A stretch of DNA of 64,000 nucleotides from Aquitalea magnusonii (GTDB lineage: Bacteria; Pseudomonadota; Gammaproteobacteria; Burkholderiales; Chromobacteriaceae), in NCBI RefSeq assembly GCF_002217795.2, contig NZ_AP018823.1:3658001-3722000 (forward strand), given 5' to 3'. This document shows, one piece after another, positions 8,084-18,867 of the stretch. The notes under the pieces are model-generated. The model searched no databases. It saw only the letters and a list, made by a program, of their open reading frames with translations, and had not been told where the DNA came from. Both the position numbers and the translations under genes were made by a program. Numbering within the stretch: the stretch's first letter is position 1; each line of letters starts with the position of its first letter.

Positions 8084-9958
8084 CTACAGGCGGAACTTGG
8101 CAAATTCACCATTCATCTGCCCGGCCTTGCCTGCCAATCCCTGCAGGGTGTTACTGGCCTGCTGCAGCATGGCATCGTTTTCCAGCACCCGGCTGTTGAT
8201 CTGCTCCGAGCTCTGGGCGATCAGCGTACTGGCATTATGCTGTTCCTGAGTGGAATGGGAAATTTCCGACATCTTGCCGACCACCTCCAGCATGGAATGA
8301 CGGATGGACTGGATGGTGGCCACCGCCTGCTGGGTCAACACCACCCCGTCATGCACCACGGTCACCGTTTGTTGCACATCGCCCACCGCCTTGCCGGTTT
8401 CGCTGCGGATTGCCGTCACCATGCCGGCAATCTGCACCGTTGCCTGCGCAGTACGCTCGGCCAGCTTGCGTACCTCATCCGCCACCACGGCAAAGCCGCG
8501 CCCCTGCTCGCCGGCACGGGCGGCCTCGATGGCGGCATTGAGCGCCAGCAGATTGGTCTGGTCGGCAATATCACGGATCACATCGGTAATGCCGGAAATC
8601 TGCAGCGACCGCTGCTCCAGTGCCGCCAGCATGGTTTCCAGCGAACGCACCGACTGCACCGTGCTTTCCATGCCTTCTGCCAACTGGTGCATGCCCTGGG
8701 CACCGGACTCCAGCCCCTGACCGGTGGCCGTGGCCAACTGGTCGGCCTCGCGTGCGTTATCGGCAATATGGGCAATGCTGACGGTAATTTGCTCCAGCGT
8801 GGCGGCATTGGAAGAAGACATGTCGGAGATGCTGCGGGCGCGCTCAGCCACATCCAGTACCTGGCTGGAAACCTGGCCGACCCCCTGCACAACCCCGCCG
8901 GCATCATCGCGCAGGCCGCGGAACAGGCTGGCCAGTTGGCTGACAAACTGGTTGAATGCCTCCGCCGTGGCGGCAATTTCATCCCGGCCCTTCAATTGCA
9001 GACGCCGGGTAAGGTCGCCCTCGCCATGGGCAATGTCCTGCATGGCATTTTTCAGCGCCACCAGCCCACCCAGCATGCGCCCCAGCAGCACGCTGGCCAG
9101 CGGGATGAGCAGGGCGAACACCAGCACGCTCAGGCCCGCCACGCTGAGCAACAGGGTATTGAGCGGTGCCAGGATGGCATCGCGGTGGGTCGCCAGACCG
9201 ATCAGCCAGTCACTGTCGGGGATGCGCTGCACCGACAACAGCATGTCCTGGCCATCCAGTGCCACTCTTTGCAGGCCATCGCTGTTGGCCAGTTCCGTCA
9301 GCCGTGCCGCCGTCAGTTCCGGAGCCAGTTGGCTGATCGGCTTGAGCGTCAGCCCGGCCTGCGGATGGGCCAGGATGGTCCCCTTGCCATCGGTGATGAA
9401 GGCATAGCCATTGCCGCGCACCTGCAGTGACAACACCGACTTCACCAGGCTGTCGACAAACACATCGCCACCGGCTACTCCCAGTATGCGATCCCCCTGG
9501 CGGATGGGAGCCGCCACGGTGATGGTGAGTTTCTTGCTGGCTTCATCCACATAGGGCTCGGTTACCACGGCCTTGCCGGCTGCGATGGCTTGCTTATACC
9601 AGTCGCGCTCCTTCACCTTGTAGTCGGCAGGCGCAACCCAGTCATCGGAAAACACCGAACGTCCGTCGGCAAAACCGGCGTAATTGACATTGAAGCCGGC
9701 GCGCGCCCCCACCTTGAGAAAGCGCAGAGCATCGGCCTCGCCCGCCGCGCTGGCCTGGGCGCTGATCTGCTGCTTCTTGTCATCCAGCCAGGTTTTGACC
9801 ACGCTGCCCTGCCCCTTCAGTGCCGAGTCAAACTCGTAGTTCAGGCCGCTCAGGATCTCGCCCCGCATCTGGATGAACACGATCAACACCAGCACCAGGC
9901 CGAACAAGGCCATCAGCAAGGCATTGAAAGCAATCAGTTTGCTGCGCAAGGATTTCAT
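8084..9958 (-). CDS. Methyl-accepting chemotaxis protein with periplasmic Cache domain
   Basis: 624 residues. An N-terminal membrane helix (about 8-30) is followed by a periplasmic region of about 240 residues with dCache features ([17 protein letters not shown], then [20 protein letters not shown] and [20 protein letters not shown]). A second membrane helix near 270-300 leads to a HAMP domain and the cytosolic signalling hairpin, whose tip is [40 protein letters not shown] (written here as two adjoining pieces). Cache domains of this type bind small ligands such as amino acids or carboxylates. The signal should pass to CheW/CheA. It lacks a recognisable C-terminal CheR-binding pentapeptide. 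Confidence 0.92.
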   Translation of the reverse strand: MKSLRSKLIAFNALLMALFGLVLVLIVFIQMRGEILSGLNYEFDSALKGQGSVVKTWLDDKKQQISAQASAAGEADALRFLKVGARAGFNVNYAGFADGRSVFSDDWVAPADYKVKERDWYKQAIAAGKAVVTEPYVDEASKKLTITVAAPIRQGDRILGVAGGDVFVDSLVKSVLSLQVRGNGYAFITDGKGTILAHPQAGLTLKPISQLAPELTAARLTELANSDGLQRVALDGQDMLLSVQRIPDSDWLIGLATHRDAILAPLNTLLLSVAGLSVLVFALLIPLASVLLGRMLGGLVALKNAMQDIAHGEGDLTRRLQLKGRDEIAATAEAFNQFVSQLASLFRGLRDDAGGVVQGVGQVSSQVLDVAERARSISDMSSSNAATLEQITVSIAHIADNAREADQLATATGQGLESGAQGMHQLAEGMESTVQSVRSLETMLAALEQRSLQISGITDVIRDIADQTNLLALNAAIEAARAGEQGRGFAVVADEVRKLAERTAQATVQIAGMVTAIRSETGKAVGDVQQTVTVVHDGVVLTQQAVATIQSIRHSMLEVVGKMSEISHSTQEQHNASTLIAQSSEQINSRVLENDAMLQQASNTLQGLAGKAGQMNGEFAKFRL

Positions 9959-10381
9959 GTTTCCCCCTTACCGGACGGGTGCCGGGCTTGTTTTGACCAT
10001 CATGGCCGGGACAGGCTTGCTGTGCGAAATAACCGGCCTTCATCTATTTTCGCATTAAATTATGAAATACTTATTTACATTTTGATCCAGAACAGCAAAG
10101 ACGGTTTACCGCCGCTAATGTCACAGGCTGCCTGTTGCAAGAGCGCACAAATGACACAGCAGCAGACAAGGCGCGGCAGCTCGGCAAGGAGGGCTGGACG
10201 GACAGGCAAAAAAAATCCCCTGAGGGTTCTCAGGGGCCAACACGAGGAAGAAACATCTGGCCGGGGTTACCAGCTCGATGCTTCGAGGGGCTAACACCAC
10301 AAAAGGTCTTGCGACCTTCAGTGCGATGCACAATTTAGCGCAAATGCTCTATTCTGTCCATTCAATTCAGCGGCTTAACGC
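9959..10381. other. Intergenic region, AT-rich next to the chemoreceptor start
   Basis: No supported gene. About 10040-10090 is markedly AT-rich and probably holds the minus strand promoter of the chemoreceptor. The minus strand terminator at 10208-10236 belongs to the acyl-CoA synthetase transcript. The remainder shows nothing recognisable. Confidence 0.5.
10208..10236 (-). terminator. Rho-independent terminator of the acyl-CoA synthetase gene
   Basis: On the minus strand an eight-base-pair stem CCCCTGAG/CTCAGGGG with loop AACC is followed by A and eight T. It lies about 145 bp after the stop codon of the acyl-CoA synthetase. Confidence 0.85.
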
Positions 10382-12004
<1,623 letters not shown>

Positions 12005-12325
12005 CTTGTTCCCCTCTATTGTCGTGGTTTGGTGAGTCCATCAAAAGACCATATGCATTTTGGGGCATTTGCTCCAATCAATTTTTCTGATGCCATCCGG
12101 AAAGGCCGGCTGATGAAAACAGGACTTTGCAGCAGGGGTGATGGGAACTTTCCTAGCGCTTGCTTGGCAAGAAAATGAGTAAAGCCCTGTCAATACAGGG
12201 CTGATGCAGCAGAAGACAAAGAAGAACAACAGCAGCAGCGGCAATTGCACTGCAAAGCCAGGTGGCAACTAGATTGCCAGTCAATGCAGAAAAGCGCGTC
12301 CGCCGAATACAACAGCTAATGCGTT
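12005..12325. other. Intergenic region with a weak hairpin
   Basis: No convincing ORF. A hairpin AGCCCTGT/ACAGGGCT with loop CAAT is at 12183-12202. Read on the minus strand it is followed by TTTACTCATTTT, so it may be the imperfect terminator of the downstream-ending regA transcript. The part near 12005-12080 presumably carries the promoter of the acyl-CoA synthetase. Confidence 0.45.
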
Positions 12326-12853
12326 TTAGCTTTTCACCGGGCGCTTGGCCAACATGCGCTGCAAGGTACGACGATGCATGCCCATGGAGCGGGCCGTGGC
12401 GGAAATATTGCCGTCATGCTCATTCAGCACCCGTTGCAGGTGCTCCCAGGTGACACGTCGCAGCGACATGGGCTGTGGAGCCAGCGGCAGTTCCGGATTG
12501 GCACTCACCTGCTGAAAAGCCGCCAGGATGTCATCCACGGTGGCCGGCTTGGCCAGGTACTGCACCGCGCCCAGTTTGGTGGCCTCCACCGCGGTGGCAA
12601 TGCTGGCATAGCCGGTGAGCACCACCACCGCGGCTTGCGGATACAACTGGCGCAAGTCAGGCAACAGCCGCAGACCGCTTTCCCCTTCCAGATTGAGATC
12701 CAGCACGATGCGCAACGGTGCCGGCATACGCGCCTGCATGGCCTGCGCCCCATTCGCGGCGCATTCCACCCGGAAACCACGTCGCACCAGCGCACGGGAC
12801 AGCACCGTGCTGAAAGCCTCATCATCATCTACCAGCAGAAAATCCAGCGTCAT
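12326..12853 (-). CDS. regA: Redox response regulator, RegA/PrrA/ActR family
   Basis: 175 residues: an N-terminal receiver domain (LLVDDDEAF acidic pocket, phosphorylated Asp in VLDLNLEGESG, switch Thr in VVLTGYAS, Lys in YLAKPA) and a C-terminal Fis-type helix-turn-helix with MHRRTLQRMLAKRP. That last segment is almost invariant in RegA/PrrA/ActR/RoxR regulators and is the main reason for the call. Start at MTLDFLL; it overlaps the kinase gene by 4 bp (ATGA). In relatives it controls respiration, nitrogen and carbon fixation genes in response to the redox state of the quinone pool. Confidence 0.88.
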   Translation of the reverse strand: MTLDFLLVDDDEAFSTVLSRALVRRGFRVECAANGAQAMQARMPAPLRIVLDLNLEGESGLRLLPDLRQLYPQAAVVVLTGYASIATAVEATKLGAVQYLAKPATVDDILAAFQQVSANPELPLAPQPMSLRRVTWEHLQRVLNEHDGNISATARSMGMHRRTLQRMLAKRPVKS

Positions 12854-14115
12854 GCATCTTCCTCCAGCCGCAGGGGTAAGCGTACACAAGCATGCACCCC
12901 ACCCTCCGGCCTGTTTTCCAGGGTCAGGGTACCGCCCAGCCTGGCCAGCGTGGCGTGGCTGAGCATCACGCCCAGGCCCATGCCTGCCGGTTTGCTGGAT
13001 GTCAGCGGTGCCAGACCGGCACGCTGTAGCTGGGCGGCAGACAAGCGCCCGGACGGGTTGATGATGTCCAGTTGCAACAGCCCGTCTTGCAAGGCTGCCG
13101 TTACGGTCAGCACACCACCGCCAGCCTCGGCCGCGTTATTGATCAGGTTGAAAAATGCCGGCCAGAAGGCGGCATCCAGCCATACCTGCGGATCAGGCCC
13201 GTGGGCCGGCTGCCAGTCCAGTTGCACATCGGGGCGCAGGCTGCGCCAGCCGGATAGCTGCTGTGCCAGCGCGGCAAACAAGGGGCTGGGGCGATCCGTC
13301 TGCTGCACACCTTGCTTCAGCCGGCTCAGTGCCTGGGCACAGGCCGCTAGCTGGGTCTGCATCAGTTGCAGATCGTCCTGCAAAGACGCATCGGCGGCAT
13401 GCTGCTGCAGCATGTCATCCACCAGCAGGGTAAGCGTGTTAAGCGGCGTGGACAGCGAATGTGCCGCACCGGCTGCCTGCATGCCCACCGCCAGCAACTG
13501 TTCATCCCGCAACTGCGTTTCCCGCGCTGCCGCCAGCGCCGCCTCGCGCGCGGCCAGTTGACGCGCCAGCCAGGAGACAAAACTGGTAATCAGCAGGGCA
13601 GACAAGGCAAAGGTAAGCCACATGCCCACCAAATGCAGGGAAAAGGCATAAGCCGCGTCGCTGCCCTGCAGCGGCCAGGGCAGATGCCAGCCAAACAGGG
13701 CGGCATAGGCCAGCATGCTCAGCAGCGACAGTCCCCAGGCAAACACGCCGGGGGACAGCAAGGCGGCAAACAATACCGGCGGCAGGTAGAGCGAAGCCAG
13801 CGGATTGGCCGCTCCGCCGCTGAACGCCAGGCATTCAGTCAGTGCCAGCACGTCCGCCAGCAAACCCAGCCGCAGCAGCAACAGGGGCGAAGCGCCGCGC
13901 TGCAACTGCCTAGCCAGTAAATGATTGAACAGCGCCAGGGTGGCCAGTGCCTGCAACAGCAGCAGCCAGGGCAGGGACAGCCCGGTTGCGGCGCACAGCA
14001 GCAACAATACGCCGCCCGCACCCAGCATCAGCCAGCGCAGGCGGGCAATCAGGCGCACGGCATCGGGCAGGTCGGCCACCAGACGTGAAGGGGAAGAAAA
14101 CAATTGGGCCAGCAT
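12850..14115 (-). CDS. regB: Redox sensor histidine kinase, RegB/PrrB family
   Basis: 421 residues with about six N-terminal membrane helices (residues 25-200). The loop FSGGAANPLASLYLPP matches the quinone-binding GGxxNPF signature of RegB. The H box is AAGAAHSLSTPLNTLTLLVD, with the phospho-acceptor His; N box FNLINNAAEAG and G box PAGMGLGVML follow. The frame stays open about 720 bp further upstream, but that part overlaps a divergent gene and has no family resemblance, so 14115 (MLAQLFSS) is used; ATG at 14160 is the alternative. Neither has a clear ribosome-binding site. Operon with regA by a 4-bp overlap. Confidence 0.85.
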   Translation of the reverse strand: MLAQLFSSPSRLVADLPDAVRLIARLRWLMLGAGGVLLLLCAATGLSLPWLLLLQALATLALFNHLLARQLQRGASPLLLLRLGLLADVLALTECLAFSGGAANPLASLYLPPVLFAALLSPGVFAWGLSLLSMLAYAALFGWHLPWPLQGSDAAYAFSLHLVGMWLTFALSALLITSFVSWLARQLAAREAALAAARETQLRDEQLLAVGMQAAGAAHSLSTPLNTLTLLVDDMLQQHAADASLQDDLQLMQTQLAACAQALSRLKQGVQQTDRPSPLFAALAQQLSGWRSLRPDVQLDWQPAHGPDPQVWLDAAFWPAFFNLINNAAEAGGGVLTVTAALQDGLLQLDIINPSGRLSAAQLQRAGLAPLTSSKPAGMGLGVMLSHATLARLGGTLTLENRPEGGVHACVRLPLRLEEDA

Positions 14116-14244
14116 GGCCGACACTTTAGCATCCCGCCGCCCTGCCCGTGACTGCGACATAATGCCGCAGCGTGAGAGCGGCCCTGCTCGTCGCCATCGC
14201 GCCAGTCTGCTAGTCTTGCAAGACTTTTTGTCGAACCCTGACGG

Positions 14245-14691
14245 ATGAAACATTTGAAACTTGCCGCCTGCGGCCTGATCCTGTTTATCGCCCTGGGCCC
14301 GCTGGTGGGTCTGCTGGCCACCGGCGTGATGCCGATGCTGGCCTACATGCTGGGTGCGCTGCCGGCGGCTCTGGCCGGCGTGTTGCTGGTATTGCTGCGA
14401 CTGTCGCTGGAGGGCAGCATCAGCCACTGGCAGCAGTCCTGGCCGCGCTGGCGCCTGCTGGTGCTGGCGGCATTGCCCGGCGCGCTGATCGGCGGCGTCA
14501 TCACCTTGTACTACAGCCGCTGGCTGCAACCGGCGCTGTACAACCCGGTATTCAACTACTACCTGGGTGCCGTGGCCGGTGCCGTGTGCAATGCGCTGTA
14601 CTGGCGCCTGCCCAGCAATGCCGCCCCGGCTTGCATCCCACGCGCAGCCCGGCCTGAAAAAGAAAACCCGCCTGGTCGGGGCGGGCAATAA
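14245..14691 (+). CDS. Small integral membrane protein of unknown function
   Basis: 148 residues, not recognised. Four hydrophobic spans are visible (about 8-28, 33-56, 73-96 and 105-122), followed by a polar tail of about 20 residues rich in Arg, Glu and Pro. It is divergent from regB with 129 bp between the starts, so both may share a control region. Its last codons overlap the stem of a minus strand terminator (14657-14685), and the charged tail may owe its sequence to that hairpin. It could be a membrane partner of the redox system, but this rests on position alone. Confidence 0.6.
   Translation: MKHLKLAACGLILFIALGPLVGLLATGVMPMLAYMLGALPAALAGVLLVLLRLSLEGSISHWQQSWPRWRLLVLAALPGALIGGVITLYYSRWLQPALYNPVFNYYLGAVAGAVCNALYWRLPSNAAPACIPRAARPEKENPPGRGGQ
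14657..14685 (-). terminator. Rho-independent terminator of the QseBC operon
   Basis: On the minus strand CCCGCC/GGCGGG pair around a short loop and are followed by TTTTCTTTTT. It lies about 110 bp beyond the stop codon of the sensor kinase at 14795, inside the 3' end of the + strand membrane-protein gene. Confidence 0.8.
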
Positions 14692-14794
14692 CACCTTGGA
14701 GTGTGTTCCGGCAGGCGCAGGCCTGGCGGCTTGTCTGGCACCAACAATACGCTGTTGCAAATGCCAGGCCAATGCGACAGATTGCCGCAGTGTT

Positions 14795-16159
14795 TCAATC
14801 GGCCTTGCGCAAGCGCACCTGCAGGCCACCGCCATCCCGGTTGGCCAAGTTCAGGCTCAAACCATGCAGGCTGGCAATACGCTCGACAATCGACAAACCC
14901 AGCCCGCTGCCGGGCATATCCTGTCCGGGTGGCCGGAAAAAGCGTTCGCGCACCCGTGCCAGCCACTCCGGTGCAATTCCGGGACCATTGTCCTGCACCA
15001 GGATTTCCCCTGCCGCCAGCACCAGCTCGATCCGTGCCGCCACCGGGCAGTAACGCACGGCATTATCCAGCAGATTGCGTAATAGCAGGGTCAGCAAGGT
15101 GGCGTCGCCATTCAGTGGCAATACGCCAGGCGCGGCACAGTGCCATACGATGTCCAGCACCATGTCTTTGTCGGCGGCAGCCCGGCGCACATCTGCCAGC
15201 GCATCGCGGCTGACTGCAGCCCAGTCAATGGGCTGACTGCTGGGCAAGCCTTGCAGCGGGTCCAGTCGGGACAGCGCCAGCAGTTGCTCCACCAGGCGGG
15301 TGGCACGCTGTATGCCTTGCTGCAGCTGCTGCAAGGCATGCTGGCGACCGGCATCGTCCGGCATCAGCGCCATCACCTCCGCCTGCACTTGCAGGGCGGC
15401 CAGCGGGGTGCGCAACTCATGCGCGGCATCGGCGGTAAAACGACGCTCGTGCTCAACCGTTTTGGCAATGCGGGCAAACAGGGCGTTGAGTGACTGCACC
15501 ATGGGGAGGACTTCACCCGGCACGTTTTCCGACAATGGCGTGCTGTCCAGCGCGCTGCGCCGTCCAAGGTCGGCGGCCACCTGCTGCAAGGGCCGCAAAC
15601 CCTTGCGCACGGCCCATAAAATCAGCAACAACAAAACCGGCAGTCCCAGCAGCCAGGGCAGCAACTGGCCCTCGATCACCTTGAAGACCATTTCGTGGCG
15701 CAGTTTCTGCCGCTGCCCCACCGCCACCAGCCGCGAACCGTCCGGGGCCGGCAGATAAAACAGCCGCCACTCGTCGCGGTCATCCTGACCACGGACACTG
15801 TAAAAGCCGCGCCGGCTGGCATCAAAGCTGAAATGACGCCCCTTGCCATCGCTCAACAACAGGTTGCCCTCGGCATTCCACACGGCCACGCCAATGTCGT
15901 CATCCTCGGCTTCACCGCGATCGCCACCGCGAATCAGCTTTTTGGTCTTGGGCAGCACCGGCAGATCGTCATCGCCGTGCTCGCCCATATTGACGATCAA
16001 CAACTGACGGGCAAACAAGGTGAGCTGGGTGTCGTACAACTCATCCACTTCATGATGGGCCACATACACCGCCACGCCGGTGGACACCAGCCAGATCAGC
16101 GGCACAGTCACCAACAACAGGATGGCCAGCCGGCGCTGCAAGGTGGGCTGACGCCTCAT
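14795..16159 (-). CDS. qseC: Sensor histidine kinase, QseC/PmrB type
   Basis: 454 residues: membrane helix about 10-32, a periplasmic part to about 160 with several acidic clusters ([19 protein letters not shown]), second membrane helix about 165-185, HAMP, then HisKA with [20 protein letters not shown] (phosphorylated His) and the HATPase part with [20 protein letters not shown] and [12 protein letters not shown]. Acidic periplasmic patches resemble the cation-sensing region of PmrB/QseC-type kinases. It overlaps the response regulator gene by 4 bp and terminates at 14657-14685. In relatives the pair responds to metals, low pH or host catecholamines; the signal here is unknown. Confidence 0.86.
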   Translation of the reverse strand: MRRQPTLQRRLAILLLVTVPLIWLVSTGVAVYVAHHEVDELYDTQLTLFARQLLIVNMGEHGDDDLPVLPKTKKLIRGGDRGEAEDDDIGVAVWNAEGNLLLSDGKGRHFSFDASRRGFYSVRGQDDRDEWRLFYLPAPDGSRLVAVGQRQKLRHEMVFKVIEGQLLPWLLGLPVLLLLILWAVRKGLRPLQQVAADLGRRSALDSTPLSENVPGEVLPMVQSLNALFARIAKTVEHERRFTADAAHELRTPLAALQVQAEVMALMPDDAGRQHALQQLQQGIQRATRLVEQLLALSRLDPLQGLPSSQPIDWAAVSRDALADVRRAAADKDMVLDIVWHCAAPGVLPLNGDATLLTLLLRNLLDNAVRYCPVAARIELVLAAGEILVQDNGPGIAPEWLARVRERFFRPPGQDMPGSGLGLSIVERIASLHGLSLNLANRDGGGLQVRLRKAD

Positions 16160-16818
16160 GCCGGCTCACCCAATGCATAACCCACTCCGCGCTGGGTACG
16201 GATGAAACCGGCCCCCAGCTTCTTGCGCAGATGATGGACATACACTTCCACGGCATTGCTTTCCAGCTCCTGCCCCCAGCCGTACAGTTTTTCCTCGATC
16301 AGGTCGCGTGGCAGCACCCTGCCCTTGCTGGACAGCAGCAACTCCAGCAAAGCCAGTTCGCGTGCGGTCAGTTCCAGTTGCACCTCGCCCAGCCAGGCGG
16401 TGCGCGCCACCGGGTCCAGGCTGACCCGGCCATGGCTCAGGCGGTTGCTGGTCTGGCCATGGCGGCGACGGATCAGCGCCCGCAGGCGCGCAGCCACTTC
16501 GCTGAGGGCAAAGGGTTTGACCAGGTAATCATCCGCACCGGCATCCAGCCCGCGCAGGCGGTCATCCAGCGCATCGCGTGCGGTCAGCACCAGTACCGGC
16601 ACATCCTGTCCGCCCTGACGCCAGGCGCTGAGGATATCCATACCGTCCATGCCGGGCAGGCCCAGGTCCAGCACCACGGCATCAAACGGAGCCGCCGACA
16701 GCGCGGCCAGCCCTTCACGCCCCTGGCGGAACCAGTCCACCACGAAGCCCAACTGGCTCAGGCCCATTTTCAGGCCATCGCCGATCAGCGGATCATCCTC
16801 CACCACCAGTATGCGCAT
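16156..16818 (-). CDS. qseB: OmpR-family response regulator, QseB/PmrA type
   Basis: 220 residues: receiver domain beginning [16 protein letters not shown] with the phospho-acceptor Asp in [12 protein letters not shown] and Lys in [10 protein letters not shown], then a winged-helix effector domain ([50 protein letters not shown]). Such regulators bind 11-bp direct repeats of YTTAAK. One such box lies upstream of this operon (17813-17829), which suggests autoregulation. It is 2 bp downstream of the cytochrome b561 gene. Confidence 0.9.
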   Translation of the reverse strand: MRILVVEDDPLIGDGLKMGLSQLGFVVDWFRQGREGLAALSAAPFDAVVLDLGLPGMDGMDILSAWRQGGQDVPVLVLTARDALDDRLRGLDAGADDYLVKPFALSEVAARLRALIRRRHGQTSNRLSHGRVSLDPVARTAWLGEVQLELTARELALLELLLSSKGRVLPRDLIEEKLYGWGQELESNAVEVYVHHLRKKLGAGFIRTQRGVGYALGEPA

Positions 16819-16820
16819 GT

Positions 16821-17396
16821 CTATTTCCTTGCTTCAAACTCCGGCACGGCCTGTTCTTTATCCGGCTGCGGCATCGGCTTTACGCCGGTCACCATGGCCT
16901 TGATCAGGTTGATACCGCCCAGCCGGCTCATCAGCACCGCAGCCAGCACATGCAGGCCAACACTGGCGATCAGGATATTGGCCAGCGCCTCGTGCAGTTC
17001 CTGCATGCCGTCATCCCCCCAGAAAGCATCGGTGCCCAGCAGATAACCACTAAGGCCCAACCCCAATACCAAGGCCATCAACCACAACATCATCAGCGCG
17101 CCCAGCGGGTTATGTCCGGCATGGGCATGCAACCGGCCCTGGCGCATATCCTGCCAGTGTGCCTGCAAGCGACGCGGCGTAGGAAAGAAATCGGCAAAGC
17201 GGGCATGTCGGCTACCGATAAAGCCCCACACCACGCGGGATAGCACCAGCAGCGCTGCCAGATAACCTGCCCAGCGATGCGGAGCTTCGCCATCTTCCAG
17301 CACGAAATAGTTGCCCAGCACACAGGCCGCCAGCGTCCAGTGGAATCCCCGGACAAAACCGTCCCACACTTTGATTTCCTGTGTATTATCAGCCAT
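16821..17396 (-). CDS. Cytochrome b561-family membrane protein
   Basis: 191 residues with four membrane helices. The family's b-type heme ligands can be seen: His in [11 protein letters not shown], His in EAPHRWAGY, His in [10 protein letters not shown] and His in [11 protein letters not shown]. These proteins (Ni/Fe-hydrogenase cytochrome b / cyt_B561 domain) move electrons between the quinone pool and periplasmic acceptors. Start at the ATG at 17396; the TTG before it would add one residue. Grouping with PepSY and QseBC genes is a pattern known from other beta- and gammaproteobacteria, where it relates to periplasmic redox or metal stress. Confidence 0.85.
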   Translation of the reverse strand: MADNTQEIKVWDGFVRGFHWTLAACVLGNYFVLEDGEAPHRWAGYLAALLVLSRVVWGFIGSRHARFADFFPTPRRLQAHWQDMRQGRLHAHAGHNPLGALMMLWLMALVLGLGLSGYLLGTDAFWGDDGMQELHEALANILIASVGLHVLAAVLMSRLGGINLIKAMVTGVKPMPQPDKEQAVPEFEARK

Positions 17397-17480
17397 CAAT
17401 CCATTTCCTTTCAGCCAGAAAGCAGGCCGGTGCCATGGGCAGCCGGCCTTCTCAAACCGGGCAGGCCGCCCGGCAGCAGC

Positions 17481-17750
17481 TTATTGCTGTACTTCGCTCT
17501 TCACCGGCTTGCCGGTCTTGGTGTCGAAATAAATCTCCACCTTCTTGTCGTCCTTGTTCTTGCCATAAATTTCATAGCACTGACCGCTCACCTTAAACTT
17601 GTCGATCTTGTAGCCCTGGCCTTCCAGTTGTTTCTTGAAGTCTTCCTGCTTGATCCACTCGCTCTTGGGGTGGGTTTCACACTTGGCCGCAGCAAAAACG
17701 GCAGGGGCGGCAAAGGCAGCAATCAGGGCAGTCAGCAGCAGTTTTTTCAT
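17481..17750 (-). CDS. Periplasmic PepSY-domain protein
   Basis: 89 residues starting at MKKLLL, with GGAG about 10 bp upstream. A signal peptide of about 20 residues (MKKLLLTALIAAFAAPAVFA, then AAKCET) is followed by a PepSY-like domain: IKQEDFKKQLEGQGYKIDKF, then YEIYGKNKDDKKVEIYFDTK. Two Cys may form a disulfide. Small single-domain PepSY proteins are commonly encoded with QseBC/PmrAB pairs and may modulate the kinase or bind a cation. It is the first gene of the operon ending at 14795. Confidence 0.8.
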   Translation of the reverse strand: MKKLLLTALIAAFAAPAVFAAAKCETHPKSEWIKQEDFKKQLEGQGYKIDKFKVSGQCYEIYGKNKDDKKVEIYFDTKTGKPVKSEVQQ

Positions 17751-17812
17751 TTCTCGAATCTCCAGGATTAAACCGGTTCCTTCCGGCAACAGGGCTATTT
17801 AAGCGCAGCAGT

Positions 17813-17829
17813 CTTAAACCCAACTTAAA
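17813..17829 (-). promoter_or_regulatory. PmrA/QseB-type binding box
   Basis: On the minus strand TTTAAG, five bases, TTTAAG. This fits the PmrA/QseB consensus YTTAAK-N5-YTTAAK exactly, in the orientation of the PepSY-b561-QseBC operon, 63-79 bp before its first start codon. It probably mediates autoregulation. Confidence 0.6.
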
Positions 17830-17925
17830 ACCACGCCGCGTCATGTGCGCGTCACCAAAACCTCATCGCGCTGTCATCTGTTGCATGCAGCATGGCGCTG
17901 TACACCACGGTAGAACGGACCCGAC

Positions 17926-18867
17926 ATGCAGCCCGACACCGCCTTCACCAGCAGCCGCCACTTTCGCGCCATCTGGATTTCCGATGTACATCTGGGCACC
18001 GCTGGCTGCCGCGCCGACCATCTGCTGGATTTCCTCAAGCACAATGAATCCGACTACCTCTACCTGGTGGGCGATATCGTCGATGGCTGGCAACTGAAAA
18101 AATCCTGGTACTGGAAACAAAGCCACAACGATGTAGTGCAAAAAGTCTTGCGCAAGGCGCGCAAGGGCTGCCAGGTGGTCTACGTACCGGGCAATCACGA
18201 TGAAGCGGCAAGGCATTACGCCGGGCTGGACTTCGGTGGCATCGCCATCCGGCGCGAAGCCGAACACATCACCGCAGACGGCAAACGCCTGCTCATCATC
18301 CATGGCGACGAGTTCGACGGCGTCATCCAGCACATCAAGTGGCTGGCCTATGTGGGGGACTCCCTCTATACCGCCATCCTGCAACTGAACCGTGGCTTCA
18401 ACTGGCTGCGCAAGCAACTGGACCTACCGTATTGGTCGCTATCGCAATACCTCAAGCACAAGGTGAAGAACGCGGTGAACTTCATCAGCGACTTTGAAAA
18501 AATCCTGGCCGGAGAAGCCCGCCGCCGCGCCTACGATGGCGTCATCTGCGGCCACATCCACAAGGCGGAAATCCGCGATATCGACGGCGTGCTGTACGGC
18601 AATAGCGGTGACTGGGTGGAAAGCCTGTCCGCCCTGGTAGAACATGCCGATGGCCGCCTGGAAGTGGTGTACTGGACCACCATGCTCAGCCAGCCGGAAA
18701 AGCCGCCCCGAAAAAAACGCCGGCCAGTGGCCAGCGCCATTCCGGGCTTTGACAGCGAGCAGCCCCAAGCGGGCTGGGGCCAGGCACCGGCCCCGCTTGG
18801 CAAACAGCAGCATGACAACAATCACTCCCTTTCCGACCCCAGCCAGGAGACCCCATGCGCATCCTGA
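17926..18867 (+). CDS. UDP-2,3-diacylglucosamine diphosphatase-like metallophosphoesterase (LpxH family)
   Basis: 313 residues of the calcineurin-like phosphoesterase fold. Metal-binding motifs are in order: ISDVHLGTAGC, LVGDIVDGW, VYVPGNHDEA, IIHGDEFDGV and ICGHIHKAEI. This set resembles LpxH, which releases UMP from UDP-diacylglucosamine in lipid A synthesis, but the protein is longer (LpxH is about 240 residues) because of a polar, proline- and lysine-rich tail after residue 260. Such LpxH-like proteins paired with a GT4 glycosyltransferase are a recurrent two-gene unit probably acting on glycolipids. The last 13 bp overlap the next gene. Confidence 0.8.
   Translation: MQPDTAFTSSRHFRAIWISDVHLGTAGCRADHLLDFLKHNESDYLYLVGDIVDGWQLKKSWYWKQSHNDVVQKVLRKARKGCQVVYVPGNHDEAARHYAGLDFGGIAIRREAEHITADGKRLLIIHGDEFDGVIQHIKWLAYVGDSLYTAILQLNRGFNWLRKQLDLPYWSLSQYLKHKVKNAVNFISDFEKILAGEARRRAYDGVICGHIHKAEIRDIDGVLYGNSGDWVESLSALVEHADGRLEVVYWTTMLSQPEKPPRKKRRPVASAIPGFDSEQPQAGWGQAPAPLGKQQHDNNHSLSDPSQETPCAS

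Noticed and set aside
8036..9430. + strand frame of 464 codons opposite the Cache chemoreceptor
   Set aside because: Antisense shadow; the minus frame shows the invariant chemoreceptor tip.
12183..12202. Hairpin considered as a firm terminator of regA
   Set aside because: The stem is good but the T tract is broken (TTTACTCATTTT) and lies 120 bp downstream; kept only as a note.
14116..14835. 240-codon N-terminal extension of the RegB frame
   Set aside because: It overlaps the divergent membrane-protein gene completely, contains no RegB-like features and would give an abnormally long kinase.
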